Positions 1 to 6,303 of a stretch of 11,798 nt of DNA are shown here, piece by piece (position 1 is the first letter of the stretch; each line of letters starts with the position of its first letter). The stretch covers positions 1 to 11,798 of the forward strand of contig CALFSF010000062.1 of assembly GCA_937917025.1 (NCBI GenBank), in the 5' to 3' direction. The position numbers were made by a program, and so were the translations under genes. The notes beneath the pieces were generated by a model, which worked only from the letters and a program-made list of their open reading frames with translations, did not search any database and was not told where the DNA came from. Source of the DNA: an uncultured Paraburkholderia sp. (GTDB lineage Bacteria; Pseudomonadota; Gammaproteobacteria; Burkholderiales; Burkholderiaceae).

Positions 1-1851
1 CTCGACGTGCTCGCCGCGCGGTATGAAACGCCGTTGGCGGATGTGCGCGCGGCGCTCGCCGCAAGCGGGGTCGCCTGTGATGGTTCGGAAGAAGCACAGG
101 CGCTGCGGCCGCTCGTCATCGACGCGCAGGGCCGTGTGTTTCTCGCCCGTTACTACGAGCATGAGCGGCAGCTCGCACGCGCGCTCGTCGCGCATGCGGG
201 GCACAGCGACGGGCCGTCCGCGTCGGCGATGCATGACGCGGTGCAAGACGCGGACGCGCTCCGCGCGCGTCTTTTGCGCTACTTTGGTCCGCCGCGCGAT
301 CACGAACTCGACTGGCAGCGCGTCGCCGCGGTCATGGCGCTGTCGGGGCGCCTCACGATCGTGAGCGGCGGCCCGGGCACGGGCAAGACGACGACCGTCG
401 TGGGCGTCCTCGCGTGTCTGCTCGACGCGGCGCCCGATCTGCGCGTCGCGCTCGCCGCGCCCACCGGCAAGGCCGCGCAGCGCATGCAGGAAGCGCTGCT
501 CGCCCGCGCGGGCGATCTGCCGCCGGAGATTGCCGCGCGGCTGCCGCAGACGTCCAGTACGCTGCACCGGCTGCTCGGCAGCGGGCCGGGCGGCCGCTTC
601 CGGCATCATCGCGAGAATCCGTTGCCGTTCGACGTGATCGTGATCGATGAAGCATCGATGATCGACGTCGCGATGGCCGCGCATCTGCTCGACGCGATCG
701 CGCCACGGACGCGTCTCGTGATGCTGGGCGACAAGGATCAACTCGCGGCCGTCGAAGCAGGCGCCGTGTTCGCCGAACTGAGCGCTCGCCCGGCGTTCAG
801 CGTGGAGGGAATCGCTCGCGTCGCCGCGGCGCTGGATATCGGCGTCGCGCAACTTGCCGCGGCTTTACCGGCCACGGCGTCCGGCACGGCTTTTTCGTCG
901 ATGCAGCCGGTGGCGCCGACCGCAGAAGGATCGACGCCAGCGCTCTCCGACGACGATCTCGCCGGCATGACGTCTTACGACGAAGGACGCCCCACGATCG
1001 CAGCGCCCGTGCGGATCGGCGAGCCGCTCGCCGACGCCGTCGTCTGGCTCGAGCGCAACTACCGGTTTGGTCTGGATTCGGCGATCGGTCGCCTGTCGCT
1101 CGCGATTCGTGGCGGCGATCCCGAGGCCGTGCTCGATACGCTCACGTCGAACCCCGACGCGCCGTGTGCGGCCGCGCTCTACGAAGACGCGTCGCCTGCG
1201 TTGAGCGAGCGCACCGTCGCGCGGCTCGCCGCCGGTTTCGAGCCGTATGCCGAAGCGCTCGCGAATGCGCTTGCTTCCCGCGCGCCGGATCCCGCGCCGC
1301 TCTTCGACGCGCTGAACCGTTTTCGCATCCTGTGCGCGACGCGCTCCGGGCTGCGCGGCGTCGAGCAGGTCAACACGTTGATGGCGGCTCAGGTGCGTCG
1401 CATGGCGCGTATTCCGTTGACCGCCGGCGCGGGCTGGTTCGCGGGCAGGCCGGTGATGGTCACGCGCAACGATTACGCGCTTGGCCTCTTCAACGGTGAC
1501 ATCGGCATTGCGCTGCCGGGCGCGGATGGTGCGCTGCGCGTGTACTTCTGGACGGGCGACGGCAGCTCGCGCGCCGTGTCCCCGGCGGCGCTACCGCCTC
1601 ACGACACGGCCTTCGCGCTCACGGTCCACAAGTCACAGGGTTCGGAGTTCGAGCACGCGGCGCTCGTGCTGCCGACGACGTTCAGCCGCGTGCTGTCGAG
1701 GGAACTGGTTTATACGGCGATCACGCGCGCGCGCGAGAGAGTGGAAGTGATCGGCTCACGCACGATACTGGCGCAGGCGATCGCCGCGCCCACGCAGCGT
1801 GACTCCGGTCTCGCAGCGCGTATCGAGGAGGCGATGGCGCGCGATACATGA
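1..1851 (+). CDS. recD: Exodeoxyribonuclease V alpha subunit RecD, 5' end missing
   Basis: RecD is the 5'-3' helicase motor of the RecBCD complex, which processes double-strand breaks for recombination. The frame is open from base 1, so the true start lies upstream; a GTG at 7 is internal. Counting from base 1, the Walker A motif GGPGTGKT is at residues 123-130, Walker B DEAS at 216-219, motif LGDKDQL at 242-248, YRFG near 354, VHKSQGSEFE at 542-551 and the arginine-bearing TAITRARER at 572-580. This order and the C-terminal SF1B motifs are diagnostic of RecD. The missing part would be the N-terminal RecB-contacting region, judged from E. coli RecD (608 aa). The stretch between LGDKDQL and YRFG (about residues 261-350) is roughly 45 residues longer than in the E. 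coli protein as I recall it, and is rich in Ala, Pro, Ser and Thr. RecB and RecC genes would be expected just upstream. Identification is very secure. Confidence 0.95.
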   Translation, partial: LDVLAARYETPLADVRAALAASGVACDGSEEAQALRPLVIDAQGRVFLARYYEHERQLARALVAHAGHSDGPSASAMHDAVQDADALRARLLRYFGPPRDHELDWQRVAAVMALSGRLTIVSGGPGTGKTTTVVGVLACLLDAAPDLRVALAAPTGKAAQRMQEALLARAGDLPPEIAARLPQTSSTLHRLLGSGPGGRFRHHRENPLPFDVIVIDEASMIDVAMAAHLLDAIAPRTRLVMLGDKDQLAAVEAGAVFAELSARPAFSVEGIARVAAALDIGVAQLAAALPATASGTAFSSMQPVAPTAEGSTPALSDDDLAGMTSYDEGRPTIAAPVRIGEPLADAVVWLERNYRFGLDSAIGRLSLAIRGGDPEAVLDTLTSNPDAPCAAALYEDASPALSERTVARLAAGFEPYAEALANALASRAPDPAPLFDALNRFRILCATRSGLRGVEQVNTLMAAQVRRMARIPLTAGAGWFAGRPVMVTRNDYALGLFNGDIGIALPGADGALRVYFWTGDGSSRAVSPAALPPHDTAFALTVHKSQGSEFEHAALVLPTTFSRVLSRELVYTAITRARERVEVIGSRTILAQAIAAPTQRDSGLAARIEEAMARDT

Positions 1852-1870
1852 CGGGCCGCGTCGCGTCGGG

Positions 1871-1893
1871 TTGTGTTGTGTTGTGTCGTGTTG
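1871..1893. repeat. Short tandem repeat of TTGTG
   Basis: Three exact copies of TTGTG are followed by a variant TCGTG and a partial TTG. The repeat lies 20 bp after the recD stop codon and about 110 bp before the end of the convergent membrane-protein gene, in DNA with no gene. It is too short and too far from any start to suggest phase variation. Confidence 0.7.
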
Positions 1894-2005
1894 CATCTCG
1901 ACGCGTGCCAGACGGCCTTGCCGCATGCGCCAGCTTCGCCGGATCGTCAGGGCGCAGGCCGTTCGACACATGCGCTTGCCGACTGCGGCGATACCCGATA
2001 ACGCG

Positions 2006-2650
2006 CTATCCGGCAAAACCGTCCGTCACGCCGCCCGTCTGCGAAGCGCGCTGGCGAAGGCTTTTCCGGTACCACAGCGTCCACAGCAGCAACGCGCCGT
2101 AGATGCCGTAACTCACGAACGGCGACACGACCAGAAAGCGCTCGATGGGCCACGTCATCGCCATGAAGGCGCGCAGCGCGGTTTCGGCGGTCAGCCCCGC
2201 GCCCCACACGAGCGTCATCAGCCGAAGCGCGCAGGCGAAAGCGGGGCGCGCGTGCCACAGCGCGTCGATCTGCGCGGCGCCGTCAGTCTTTTCGCGCGCG
2301 ACGGTGGCGCGTGCGAGATAGAACACGAGCGGACGCGGCATCACAAGCGAAACCAGGAACGCGACACCGATCGCGCCCGACACCAGCGATTCCCGCAGCA
2401 ACAGCATGCGCGGACTGCCACCCGCCGCCATCGCCGCGATCGACAGCACGATGCCGAGCAGCACCAGCACGCTGAGCGCATCGACGCGGCGAAAGCGCGC
2501 GAGCTCGACGACGCTCCAGATCACCGGCGGCACCGCCGACGCGATGAGCCCGCCCGTTTCTCCCCAATGCGGCACGGCGAGGCGATAGGCAAGCCACGGC
2601 AGCGCCAGGTTCACGACCATTTCCAGCAAAAAGCTCGCACGTATTTTCAT
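2006..2650 (-). CDS. VC0807-like integral membrane protein of unknown function
   Basis: This encodes a 214-aa hydrophobic protein with about six predicted membrane segments, near residues 7-27, 33-50, 58-76, 86-105, 138-160 and 168-195, with basic residues between them. The overall pattern (MKIRASF start, an early GET/GG-containing turn, an arginine-rich loop RFRRVDAL, and a C-terminal LWYRKSLR) resembles the VC0807 family, whose function is not established. I chose the ATG at 2650. A TTG ten codons upstream (2680) falls inside the likely -10 element, so it would not be in the transcript. The gene is monocistronic and converges on recD, with 154 bp between them. The family call rests on composition and remembered pattern, not on a catalytic motif; another small multi-pass inner-membrane family is possible. 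Confidence 0.75.
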   Translation of the reverse strand: MKIRASFLLEMVVNLALPWLAYRLAVPHWGETGGLIASAVPPVIWSVVELARFRRVDALSVLVLLGIVLSIAAMAAGGSPRMLLLRESLVSGAIGVAFLVSLVMPRPLVFYLARATVAREKTDGAAQIDALWHARPAFACALRLMTLVWGAGLTAETALRAFMAMTWPIERFLVVSPFVSYGIYGALLLWTLWYRKSLRQRASQTGGVTDGFAG

Positions 2651-2679
2651 GCTGATCCGTCTGTTCTCAAGGTGTCGCA

Positions 2680-2708
2680 AGTATCGTGAGCGCGCCCGGT
2701 GCCGGCAA
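2680..2708 (-). promoter_or_regulatory. Probable sigma70 promoter for the VC0807-like gene
   Basis: On the minus strand TTGCCG (2703-2708) and GATACT (2680-2685) are separated by exactly 17 bp. Each hexamer matches four of six consensus positions. Transcription would start near 2673 and leave about 22 nt of leader before the ATG at 2650. Confidence 0.45.
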
Positions 2709-2889
2709 ATGTTTTTTTAGTCGATGCGCCTGATCCGGGACGCAGGTAAAGTGCCGCGCATACGGCTGGGCGCCATGCCAGCGCTTTATCGGTGCCGTCA
2801 TCACGTGCATCGTTCACCGGGCCTCGTTCGAAACGCACGACGACGCTCGCCCAGGCTATCCTCGCGTTTGATCGAAACACATCCGGACC

Positions 2890-3294
2890 ATGACTTCCCG
2901 CTACCCCATCCCACTGAACGAAATCGAACTGACGGCCGTTCGCGCGCAGGGCGCGGGCGGGCAGAACGTCAACAAGGTGTCGAGCGCGATCCATCTGCGC
3001 TTCGACGTGCGGGCGTCGTCGTTGCCGGACGTGCTCAAGATGCGCCTGCTCGCGCTGTCGGATCATCGTCTGACGCGCGACGGTGTCGTGATCATCAAGG
3101 CACAGGAACACCGCACGCAGGAGATGAACCGCGCGGCCGCGCTGGCACGGCTCGACCAGCTGATCGAAAGCGTCAGCGTCAGTCGCAAGGCGCGCGTCGC
3201 GACACGTCCGACACGCGCATCGAACCGGCGCAGGCTCGATGGCAAAACGAGGCGCGGCGAAATCAAGGCAGGCCGCGCACGTATCGACGACTGA
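2890..3294 (+). CDS. arfB: Alternative ribosome-rescue factor ArfB (YaeJ), peptidyl-tRNA hydrolase
   Basis: ArfB enters the empty A site of ribosomes stalled on truncated mRNA and hydrolyses the peptidyl-tRNA, backing up trans-translation. The 134-aa protein carries the catalytic GGQ at residues 23-25 within AQGAGGQNVNK, as in class-I release factors. It lacks the stop-codon recognition domains of RF1/RF2. Its basic C-terminal tail (about residues 98-131, rich in Arg and Lys) is the part that threads the mRNA entry channel in the E. coli homologue. The length is close to the 140 aa of E. coli YaeJ. The ATG at 2890 gives the family's usual N-terminus (YPIPLNEIELTAVRAQGAGGQ) but has no obvious Shine-Dalgarno sequence. 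The gene stands alone and converges on the EAL gene, with 91 bp between stop codons and no clear terminator there. Confidence 0.93.
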   Translation: MTSRYPIPLNEIELTAVRAQGAGGQNVNKVSSAIHLRFDVRASSLPDVLKMRLLALSDHRLTRDGVVIIKAQEHRTQEMNRAAALARLDQLIESVSVSRKARVATRPTRASNRRRLDGKTRRGEIKAGRARIDD

Positions 3295-3385
3295 GGCGTC
3301 CGCGTCCGACCAGAAAGCGGCGTAGCGCGAATCTCCGCGCACCGTATCGACCAGCGCGTCAGCGTGATCAACGCCCTGTGCCTCG

Positions 3386-4678
3386 CTACCTGTCGGAGCG
3401 CTCAGACCTCTCCGGCCTGTCAGGCAGAAAATCCGCGCAGAACACATCCGGGCCTTCGCTGCCGTTCGCGCTATCGATGGTGATCGCAGCGGTATAGCAA
3501 TCGTCGCCCTCGGTCAGCGAATAATGCGGCCCCATCAGCGCGACGCGCCCGGGTGTCGCCAGCGCGTGACGGAAATACGCGCGCCGCGACCAGTTGTTAT
3601 GCGTATCGGGGAAGAGCGGCGCGAGTCGCTCCGGCGGCGGCGCGAGATCCTTCGCGGTGACGGACGGCTGTTCCTGCAACCCATGCGAGTTGAGTACGAA
3701 AACGCGTCGTGCGTCGCTCACGGCGAAGACGTGCTCCGCCGCCTGCGCCAGATTCCGCGTCGCCGAATACACGCGCGCGCCCTCGCGCACCGCTTCGGCG
3801 TAAGTCTCGAAACCCAGTTGCCGATGGCGCCTGTTCGCGCGGTCATACGCTTCATATTTGCGCCACATCGAGTCGATCAGATCCGGCGCGCCAGCACCGG
3901 CCGCCAGCACGGACGCCTGCGGCTGGCCGAACCAGTATCCCTGCACGAAATCCACGTCGGCCTGCATGAGGATCATCAGTTCGTCGTCGGTCTCGACACC
4001 TTCGGCGAGGACCAGCGTGCCGGCCTGGTGCAGCATCGCGATCAGATGCGTCATCAGCGATTCGTCGCCTTCGCGCTTGCCGGCGCGCGCGATCAGCGAG
4101 CGGTCCAGCTTGACGATGTCCGGACGCAGCCGCCACACGCGGTCGAAGTTCGAAAAGCCGGTGCCGAAGTCATCGATCGCGATCAGAAAATCCCGCGGCC
4201 GGGTGGCTGCGAGCGTACGGGCGACGGCTTCTTCGTCGCCGGCGGGCTGCTCCAGCAGTTCGATCACGATGCGCGCGTGCGGCAGGCCGAAATGGGCGGA
4301 CAGTTCGTCGATAAACGCGCGATGCGGCCACTGCGTTTCGAAAACCTGCGGCAGCGCGTTCAGAAACAGCCAGCACGCGTCGATTTTCTGTTCGACGAAA
4401 TTCGCGACGTGCAGACAGCGCGAGAGCCGGTCGAGGATCGGCGCGTTCGCGTGAACCTGCGCCTGTGAGAAGAGCGCCTCGGGGGTGACCGGGTTGCCCG
4501 ACGAATCGGTCGCGCGCAGCAGCGCCTCGTAGCCGACGATACGTTGATGCGTGATCGACAGCACCGGCTGGAACACGCTGTGCAGCGTGATGGAGCGCCA
4601 GTTGGCCGACCAGCCGTCGCCCGCACGGACGATGCGGGGCAGAAGGCGGCTAAGCGTCAGTTCGTCGACGGTTGACAT
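3386..4678 (-). CDS. Cyclic-di-GMP phosphodiesterase, EAL domain with C-terminal Cache/YkuI_C-like sensory domain
   Basis: This is a 430-aa protein predicted to hydrolyse c-di-GMP to pGpG, lowering the signal that favours biofilm over motility. The EAL domain spans about residues 28-265. All expected catalytic or metal-binding positions are visible: EAL (51-53), Asn107, Glu140 in IELLEQ, Asp169-Asp170 in DDFGTG, Lys190, AEGVET (225-230) and Gln246 in QGYWFG. It should therefore be active. No GGDEF domain, signal peptide or membrane segment is seen, so it is probably cytoplasmic. The C-terminal part (about 270-425) contains SRRAYFRHAL followed by GPHYSL and TAAITID, the pattern of Cache/PDC-type ligand domains; the order EAL then sensor matches B. 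subtilis YkuI. The ligand is unknown. I used the ATG at 4678; a TTG at 4696 is an alternative. Neither has a convincing ribosome-binding site. Confidence 0.9.
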   Translation of the reverse strand: MSTVDELTLSRLLPRIVRAGDGWSANWRSITLHSVFQPVLSITHQRIVGYEALLRATDSSGNPVTPEALFSQAQVHANAPILDRLSRCLHVANFVEQKIDACWLFLNALPQVFETQWPHRAFIDELSAHFGLPHARIVIELLEQPAGDEEAVARTLAATRPRDFLIAIDDFGTGFSNFDRVWRLRPDIVKLDRSLIARAGKREGDESLMTHLIAMLHQAGTLVLAEGVETDDELMILMQADVDFVQGYWFGQPQASVLAAGAGAPDLIDSMWRKYEAYDRANRRHRQLGFETYAEAVREGARVYSATRNLAQAAEHVFAVSDARRVFVLNSHGLQEQPSVTAKDLAPPPERLAPLFPDTHNNWSRRAYFRHALATPGRVALMGPHYSLTEGDDCYTAAITIDSANGSEGPDVFCADFLPDRPERSERSDR

Positions 4679-4711
4679 CGGGTTGTGTGTTGGCAAGGTG
4701 CTTCGGCATGC

Positions 4712-4744
4712 CGCCGGCCGCGCGTTTCGCGATACCGGCCGGCG
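4712..4744. other. Composite GC-rich hairpin upstream of the EAL gene
   Basis: Perfect 9-bp arms CGCCGGCCG (4712-4720) and CGGCCGGCG (4736-4744) enclose a second 4-bp stem, CGCG-TTT-CGCG (4721-4731), with an ATAC bulge on one side. It lies 33 bp before the EAL start codon, either in the promoter region or in an mRNA leader. There is no T-tract on either side, so it is not a standard terminator. Confidence 0.6.
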
Positions 4745-4951
4745 AAAGCCTCGCCTGCGCGCGGCTGCGTAACCTGTTGTGCCTGAAGGCGCGCTGCGGC
4801 GGTTTCGCGCGCAGCGCCATGCAGACCCGGGGTCGAAAAGAGTCTATCAGTTCATTCGCGAGGCGAGTGTTCGGCGGCTCACAGAATCCGGCATTCAGCG
4901 CGTTCGGGGCGCGCCGGGTATGCTGCTGTTTTTCTGGAGCGGAGAGGCGAT

Positions 4952-5242
4952 ATGTCGGAAATAGCCGTGGTGGCAATCTCGGTCGCGAAGCCGGGCTGCG
5001 AAGAACAGTTGCGCGAGGCGCTGGTGGGAATCGTCGGACCGACGCGCAAGGAGCCGGGCGCGCTGCAATACGATCTGCATCGCGATGTGAGCGAGCCGCG
5101 CCGCTTCGTGTTTGTCGAGCGCTGGGAGAGCGAGGCTGCGCTCGCCGCGCACGCAAAGTCCGCGCATATCGCGGCTTACAGACAGGCGAGCGCGGACTGG
5201 GTCGAACACTTCGAAATTCGCGTCGTCTCGAAGATCGCGTGA
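4952..5242 (+). CDS. Antibiotic biosynthesis monooxygenase (ABM) domain protein
   Basis: This is a 96-aa single-domain protein with the dimeric alpha/beta-barrel ABM fold pattern. It has an N-terminal strand IAVVAISVAKPG, a helix EEQLREALVGIVGPTRKEPGALQYDLHRD, then FVFVERWESEAALAAHAKSAHIAAY. The REPGAL/KEPGALQYDL segment, ERWESEAALAAH and a conserved His late in the helix are typical of the YgiN-like putative quinol monooxygenases. The exact substrate cannot be told from sequence. The start ATG is preceded by GGAGAGG (4941-4947) at good spacing. It is transcribed away from the EAL gene and towards the 85-aa gene, and is probably monocistronic. No signal peptide is present, so a cytoplasmic location is likely. 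Confidence 0.87.
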   Translation: MSEIAVVAISVAKPGCEEQLREALVGIVGPTRKEPGALQYDLHRDVSEPRRFVFVERWESEAALAAHAKSAHIAAYRQASADWVEHFEIRVVSKIA

Positions 5243-5314
5243 TGAGGTAGGCCGGTGTGGCACCCGCAGCATCCGGCTACGTGCCGGCGACGGATCAGGC
5301 GACTCCGGATGGAC

Positions 5315-5340
5315 CGACGGCGGGCATGCGCCCGCCGTCG
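5315..5340. terminator. Perfect 11-bp hairpin between convergent genes, probable terminator
   Basis: CGACGGCGGGC (5315-5325) and GCCCGCCGTCG (5330-5340) form a perfect stem with the loop ATGC. It lies 73 bp after the ABM stop and 56 bp after the stop of the facing gene, the right place for shared termination. Neither side has a U-tract, so it may act as a transcript-end stabiliser or a Rho-assisted terminator. Confidence 0.55.
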
Positions 5341-5395
5341 TCGTTCCTGCGTGCCGTCGATGGCGGGCACGCGGGCGCTCGCCGAGAGCGGCGCT

Positions 5396-5653
5396 TTAGT
5401 GCGTTGCCTGCGGGACGTCGAGGATCAGGATGATCGTCCAGTCCGCATCGCCGTCGTGATGGTACTGGCGCTCCGCGACGATAAACGGCTGCTGCTTGCC
5501 GGACGGGCCGAGGAAGAGCACGTCGCCTTCCATGGGCAGGCATTCGACCGGCGGTAACGCGAGAAACGCTTCCTGGCTGCCACGCGGCATCAGTTTTTCA
5601 ATCTTGCGGGACGCTGCTTCGGTCCATTCGATGTCCAGCTCGATGTTGCTCAT
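5396..5653 (-). CDS. Conserved-looking 85-aa protein of unknown function
   Basis: The start is well supported: ATG preceded by GGAGGACAG on the minus strand, a near-ideal Shine-Dalgarno sequence. The 85-aa product is soluble and acidic-to-neutral, with no signal peptide or membrane segment. The N-terminal part IELDIEWTEAASRKIEKLMPRG looks like a strand and helix. The C-terminal part has FIVAERQYHHDGDADWTIILILDVP, which looks like two beta strands around a His-His-Asp-rich turn (near residues 64-70). I do not recognise a named family. The pattern of coding bias and the strong ribosome-binding site make it a real gene. Upstream lie a possible promoter and a G-quadruplex motif; downstream is the 11-bp hairpin shared with the ABM gene. 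Function is unknown. Confidence 0.85.
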   Translation of the reverse strand: MSNIELDIEWTEAASRKIEKLMPRGSQEAFLALPPVECLPMEGDVLFLGPSGKQQPFIVAERQYHHDGDADWTIILILDVPQATH

Positions 5654-5673
5654 TCTGTCCTCCGCACCAGGGT

Positions 5674-5701
5674 GCGCACGGGTTGGGATGGGTGGGTGCG
5701 C
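5674..5701 (+). other. G-quadruplex motif in the loop of an inverted repeat
   Basis: The plus strand has four G3 tracts separated by TT, AT and T (5680-5696), a canonical short-loop quadruplex pattern. It is framed by GCGCAC (5674-5679) and GTGCGC (5696-5701), which can pair and place most of the G-run in the loop. It sits between the possible promoter and the ribosome-binding site of the 85-aa gene, on that gene's template strand. Confidence 0.7.
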
Positions 5702-5707
5702 GACTTT

Positions 5708-5734
5708 AGCATACCGTCACCCGGGCGCCGGCAA
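5708..5734 (-). promoter_or_regulatory. Possible promoter of the 85-aa gene
   Basis: On the minus strand TTGCCG (5729-5734) precedes TATGCT (5708-5713) by 15 bp; TGCTAA at 17 bp spacing is an alternative -10. The short spacing makes it tentative. Transcription would begin near 5701, at the edge of the G-quadruplex repeat. Confidence 0.3.
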
Positions 5735-5735
5735 C

Positions 5736-5772
5736 AAAAAGCCGAAGCCCGCGACGCCGGCTTCGGCTTTTT
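5736..5772. terminator. Bidirectional Rho-independent terminator
   Basis: GCCGAAGCC (5741-5749) and GGCTTCGGC (5759-5767) form a perfect 9-bp stem flanked by A5 on the left and T5 on the right, so a U-tract follows the hairpin on both strands. It lies 44 bp after the stop codon of the minus-strand 75-aa exported protein, which it should terminate. It also insulates the downstream 85-aa gene from read-through. Confidence 0.9.
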
Positions 5773-5815
5773 CTCCCCGATGCGGCAATGTCTCGCCGCA
5801 ATATCCGAGCAGGCG

Positions 5816-6043
5816 TTATTCAGCCTTCGGGGCTTTCTTGTGCTTCATCGATTTGCCATGGTGAGCCGGCCTCGGCGCGTTTTCCATGGCTTGCTGCTTT
5901 GCCTGCAAATCCTGCGCACGCTGTTCGACGTCGGCTGCCTTTGCCGGATCGGTGCTCATCATGACGCCGTTGTCGGACTGCGCATAGGCCGCCGTCGTCA
6001 GCGCCGAAAGGGCAACCAGGACTGCCAGGGACGCTTTTTTCAT
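5816..6043 (-). CDS. Small exported His/Lys-rich protein, 75 aa
   Basis: The start ATG at 6043 follows GGAGG at ideal distance on the minus strand; longer in-frame starts lack this. Residues 1-21 are a clear Sec signal peptide (MKK, hydrophobic core, cleavage after AYA before QSDNG). The mature part of about 54 residues has a probable amphipathic helix (DPAKAADVEQRAQDLQAKQQ) and a basic tail, PAHHGKSMKHKKAPK. It has no cysteine. I do not recognise a named family; the layout of a signal peptide plus a charged, His/Lys-rich tail recalls the periplasmic acid-shock protein Asr of enterobacteria, but this is only a compositional likeness. The gene has its own terminator (5736-5772) and an upstream cluster of GTTAC/GTAAC repeats, so expression is probably regulated and monocistronic. 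The likely location is the periplasm. Confidence 0.85.
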   Translation of the reverse strand: MKKASLAVLVALSALTTAAYAQSDNGVMMSTDPAKAADVEQRAQDLQAKQQAMENAPRPAHHGKSMKHKKAPKAE

Positions 6044-6141
6044 TGCTACCTCCGTAGAGTGATTGATGGACCCGAGTAAAGCCTGTCCAGTCGGAAAGAC
6101 ACTGCATTCTAGCGAGCAATATCTGCTATCGCGGATCACCG

Positions 6142-6175
6142 GTAACAGAATTGACAGTTCGTTACATTCGGTTAC
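6142..6175. promoter_or_regulatory. Putative response-regulator binding cluster upstream of the exported protein
   Basis: GTTAC occurs at 6161-6165 and again at 6171-6175, exactly 10 bp apart, as expected for head-to-tail OmpR-family dimers. GTAAC at 6142-6146 forms an imperfect palindrome with 6161-6165, including GAA (6148-6150) and TTC (6158-6160). The segment 6162-6175 matches ten of the twelve fixed positions of the E. coli RstA box TACATNTNGTTACA as I recall it. A possible -10 element TAGAAT on the minus strand lies at 6106-6111, placing the direct repeats roughly 60-75 bp upstream of a start near 6099. Confidence 0.4.
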
Positions 6176-6303
6176 GTTTGACGCAGGCGCGATGCGCTGC
6201 CCGGCCAGATGGGCATCGATGCGAACCGCATGAGCCGGGTCCGCTGGACGTACTCACACCGGTCTGCCGTGCGGGTCGCATTCCGCGTGCCTCCTCGATC
6301 AGC

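Noticed and set aside
1997..2010. Near-palindrome GATA-ACGCGC-TATC over the stop codon of the membrane-protein gene
   Set aside because: It has only four to six pairs and no T-tract, and it overlaps coding sequence; not convincing as a terminator or operator.
1799..2689. 296-codon plus-strand open frame
   Set aside because: It lies antisense to the VC0807-like gene, is very rich in Arg, His and Gln as expected for an antisense shadow, and has no ribosome-binding site.
3524..4468. 314-codon plus-strand open frame
   Set aside because: It is antisense to the EAL gene, where every catalytic residue is conserved on the minus strand; its composition is shadow-like.
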